Made by a program: the position numbers and the translations under genes
Source: Azospirillum melinis
Lineage (GTDB): Bacteria; Pseudomonadota; Alphaproteobacteria; Azospirillales; Azospirillaceae
Reading direction: 5' to 3'
DNA: 64,000 nt
NCBI RefSeq assembly: GCF_013340935.1
Contig: NZ_WHOS01000004.1
Span: 1-64,000, forward strand
Notes under the pieces: generated by a model
The model's database searches: none
What the model was told of the DNA's origin: nothing
The model's input: the letters and a program-made list of their open reading frames with translations, nothing else
In this document: positions 62,752 to 64,000 of the stretch, one piece after another
How the letters are laid out: each line of letters starts with the position of its first letter
Position numbering within the stretch: the first letter of the stretch is position 1

Positions 62752-64000
62752 TTACTTCAGAAACGGCAGGTTCAGCCCCTGCTCCTTGGCGCAGTCGATG
62801 GCGATGTCATAGCCGGCGTCGGCGTGGCGCATCACCCCGGTGGCCGGGTCGTTCCACAGCACGCGCTCGACCCGCTTGGCCGCCGCGTCGCTGCCGTCGC
62901 AGACGATGACCATGCCCGAATGCTGCGAGAAGCCCATGCCGACACCGCCGCCATGGTGCAGGCTGACCCAGGTCGCCCCGCTGGCGGTGTTCAGCAGCGC
63001 GTTCAGCAGCGGCCAGTCCGAAACGGCGTCGGTGCCGTCCTTCATCGCCTCGGTCTCGCGGTTCGGGCTGGCGACCGAGCCGCTGTCGAGATGGTCGCGG
63101 CCGATGACGATGGGGGCCTTCAGCTCGCCCGACTTCACCATCTCGTTGAAGGCGAGGCCGAGGCGGTGGCGCTGCCCGAGGCCCACCCAGCAGATGCGGG
63201 CCGGCAGGCCCTGGAACTGAATGCGCTTGGCCGCCATGTCGAGCCAGTTGTGCAGGTGCGGATCGTCGGGGATCAGCTCCTTCACCTTGGCGTCGGTCTT
63301 GCGGATGTCCTCCGGGTCGCCCGACAGGGCCGCCCAGCGGAAGGGACCGACGCCGCGGCAGAACAGCGGACGGATATAGGCGGGGACGAAGCCGGGGAAG
63401 TCGAAGGCGTTCTCCAGCCCCTCCTCCTTCGCCATCTGCCGGATGTTGTTGCCGTAATCGACGGTCGGGATGCCCATGGCGTGGAAGGCCAGCATGGCTT
63501 CCACCTGCACCCGCATCGACTTGCGGGCAGCGGCGGCGACGGCGGTGGGCTGGCTTTCGCGGGCGCTCTCCCACTCCTCCAGCGTCCAGCCCTGCGGCAG
63601 GTAGCCGTTCACCGGGTCATGGGCGGAGGTCTGGTCGGTGACGATGTGCGGCCGGGCCTTGATGTCGGTGCCGGCGCGGCGCGCCAGTTCGGGGAAGACG
63701 TCGGCGGCGTTGCCGAGCAGGCCGACCGAGATCGCCTCGCCCTTTGCGCAGGCCTCGTTGATCCAGGCCAGCGCCTCGTCCAGGTCGGCGGTGTGGCGGT
63801 CGAGATAGCCGGTGCGGATGCGCATCTCGATGCTGCTGGGGCGGCATTCGACCGCCAGCATGCAGGCGCCGGCCATGGTGGCGGCCAGCGGCTGCGCCCC
63901 GCCCATGCCGCCGAGCCCGCCGGTCAGGATCCACTTGCCCTTGAGGTCGCCGTTGTAGTGCTGGCGCCCGGCCTCGACGAAGGTCTCGTAGGTGCCCTGC
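62752..64000 (-). CDS. hutU: Urocanate hydratase HutU, 5' part beyond window
   Basis: The C-terminal part (about 415 residues of an expected 555-560) of urocanase, the second step of histidine degradation, which converts urocanate to imidazolonepropionate with NAD+ as electrophile. The frame runs off the window end; there it reads [19 protein letters not shown], the NAD-binding glycine-rich segment. The catalytic-cysteine region [20 protein letters not shown] and [19 protein letters not shown] are typical. The protein ends GLNLPFLK. Usually hutU is followed or preceded by hutH, hutI or hutG; here the 3' neighbour is the convergent GH1 gene, so any other hut genes must lie beyond 64000. The sequence present is intact. 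Confidence 0.95.
   Translation of the reverse strand, partial: QGTYETFVEAGRQHYNGDLKGKWILTGGLGGMGGAQPLAATMAGACMLAVECRPSSIEMRIRTGYLDRHTADLDEALAWINEACAKGEAISVGLLGNAADVFPELARRAGTDIKARPHIVTDQTSAHDPVNGYLPQGWTLEEWESARESQPTAVAAAARKSMRVQVEAMLAFHAMGIPTVDYGNNIRQMAKEEGLENAFDFPGFVPAYIRPLFCRGVGPFRWAALSGDPEDIRKTDAKVKELIPDDPHLHNWLDMAAKRIQFQGLPARICWVGLGQRHRLGLAFNEMVKSGELKAPIVIGRDHLDSGSVASPNRETEAMKDGTDAVSDWPLLNALLNTASGATWVSLHHGGGVGMGFSQHSGMVIVCDGSDAAAKRVERVLWNDPATGVMRHADAGYDIAIDCAKEQGLNLPFLK

Overview
The window reads as a chromosomal stretch of a GC-rich alphaproteobacterium, most likely Azospirillum or a close relative in the Rhodospirillales. This is inferred from base composition, from the mutY / dciA / dsbA-like / smc arrangement typical of Alphaproteobacteria, from the MerR-controlled beta-oxidation operon and from the metabolic gene set. 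About 51 protein genes are packed tightly on both strands. I see no tRNA, rRNA, CRISPR array, insertion sequence, integrase or phage gene. The region looks like stable core chromosome. Many starts are GTG or TTG and were chosen from Shine-Dalgarno spacing.

Layout. 1-12 kb: a helical protein of unknown function, then genome maintenance (smc, a DsbA-like thiol protein and dciA on the minus strand; mutY divergent), a DUF1194 protein, a DauA-like D-amino-acid dehydrogenase, a lipoprotein, an OmpW porin, a CBS protein and a NarL-type regulator. 12-18 kb: a fatty-acid or acyl-CoA degradation operon (MerR regulator, thiolase, 3-hydroxyacyl-CoA dehydrogenase/enoyl-CoA hydratase fusion, acyl-CoA dehydrogenase) with a LiuR-like operator in front. 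18-33 kb: a very long alpha-2-macroglobulin-like protein that lacks the thioester cysteine, an orphan histidine kinase, an aminotransferase, a NUP-family protein, an SLC13 carrier and AsmA. 33-36 kb: three small unknown genes in an operon, the last resembling a 2H phosphoesterase. 36-39 kb: a DMT transporter, an Lrp regulator and a zinc alcohol dehydrogenase.

38.8-48.4 kb appears to be one functional block for polyamine, GABA and 5-aminovalerate use: a SUGCT/GcdG-like CoA-transferase, GabT, GabD, a divergent XRE-cupin (PuuR-like) regulator and a four-gene polyamine-type ABC importer (ATPase, binding protein, two permeases). Putrescine or lysine products would be imported, transaminated and oxidised to succinate or glutarate, and glutarate could be activated by the CoA-transferase. 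Two paired repeat elements interrupt this block.

48.6-64 kb: an orphan TRAP binding protein, a candidate small RNA of the MmgR (alpha-r8) type, a diguanylate cyclase, a zinc metallopeptidase, GlgX, a divergent oxyR/katA pair, a lytic transglycosylase with a SPOR domain, unknown genes, a GH1 beta-glucosidase and a urocanate hydratase cut by the window end.

Most noteworthy: the MmgR-like RNA near 49.9-50.0 kb, the distant similarity between the unknown proteins at 0.04-1.1 kb and 33.2-34.3 kb, the possible 2H phosphoesterase, the thioester-less macroglobulin, and repeats placed between the importer's binding-protein and permease genes.
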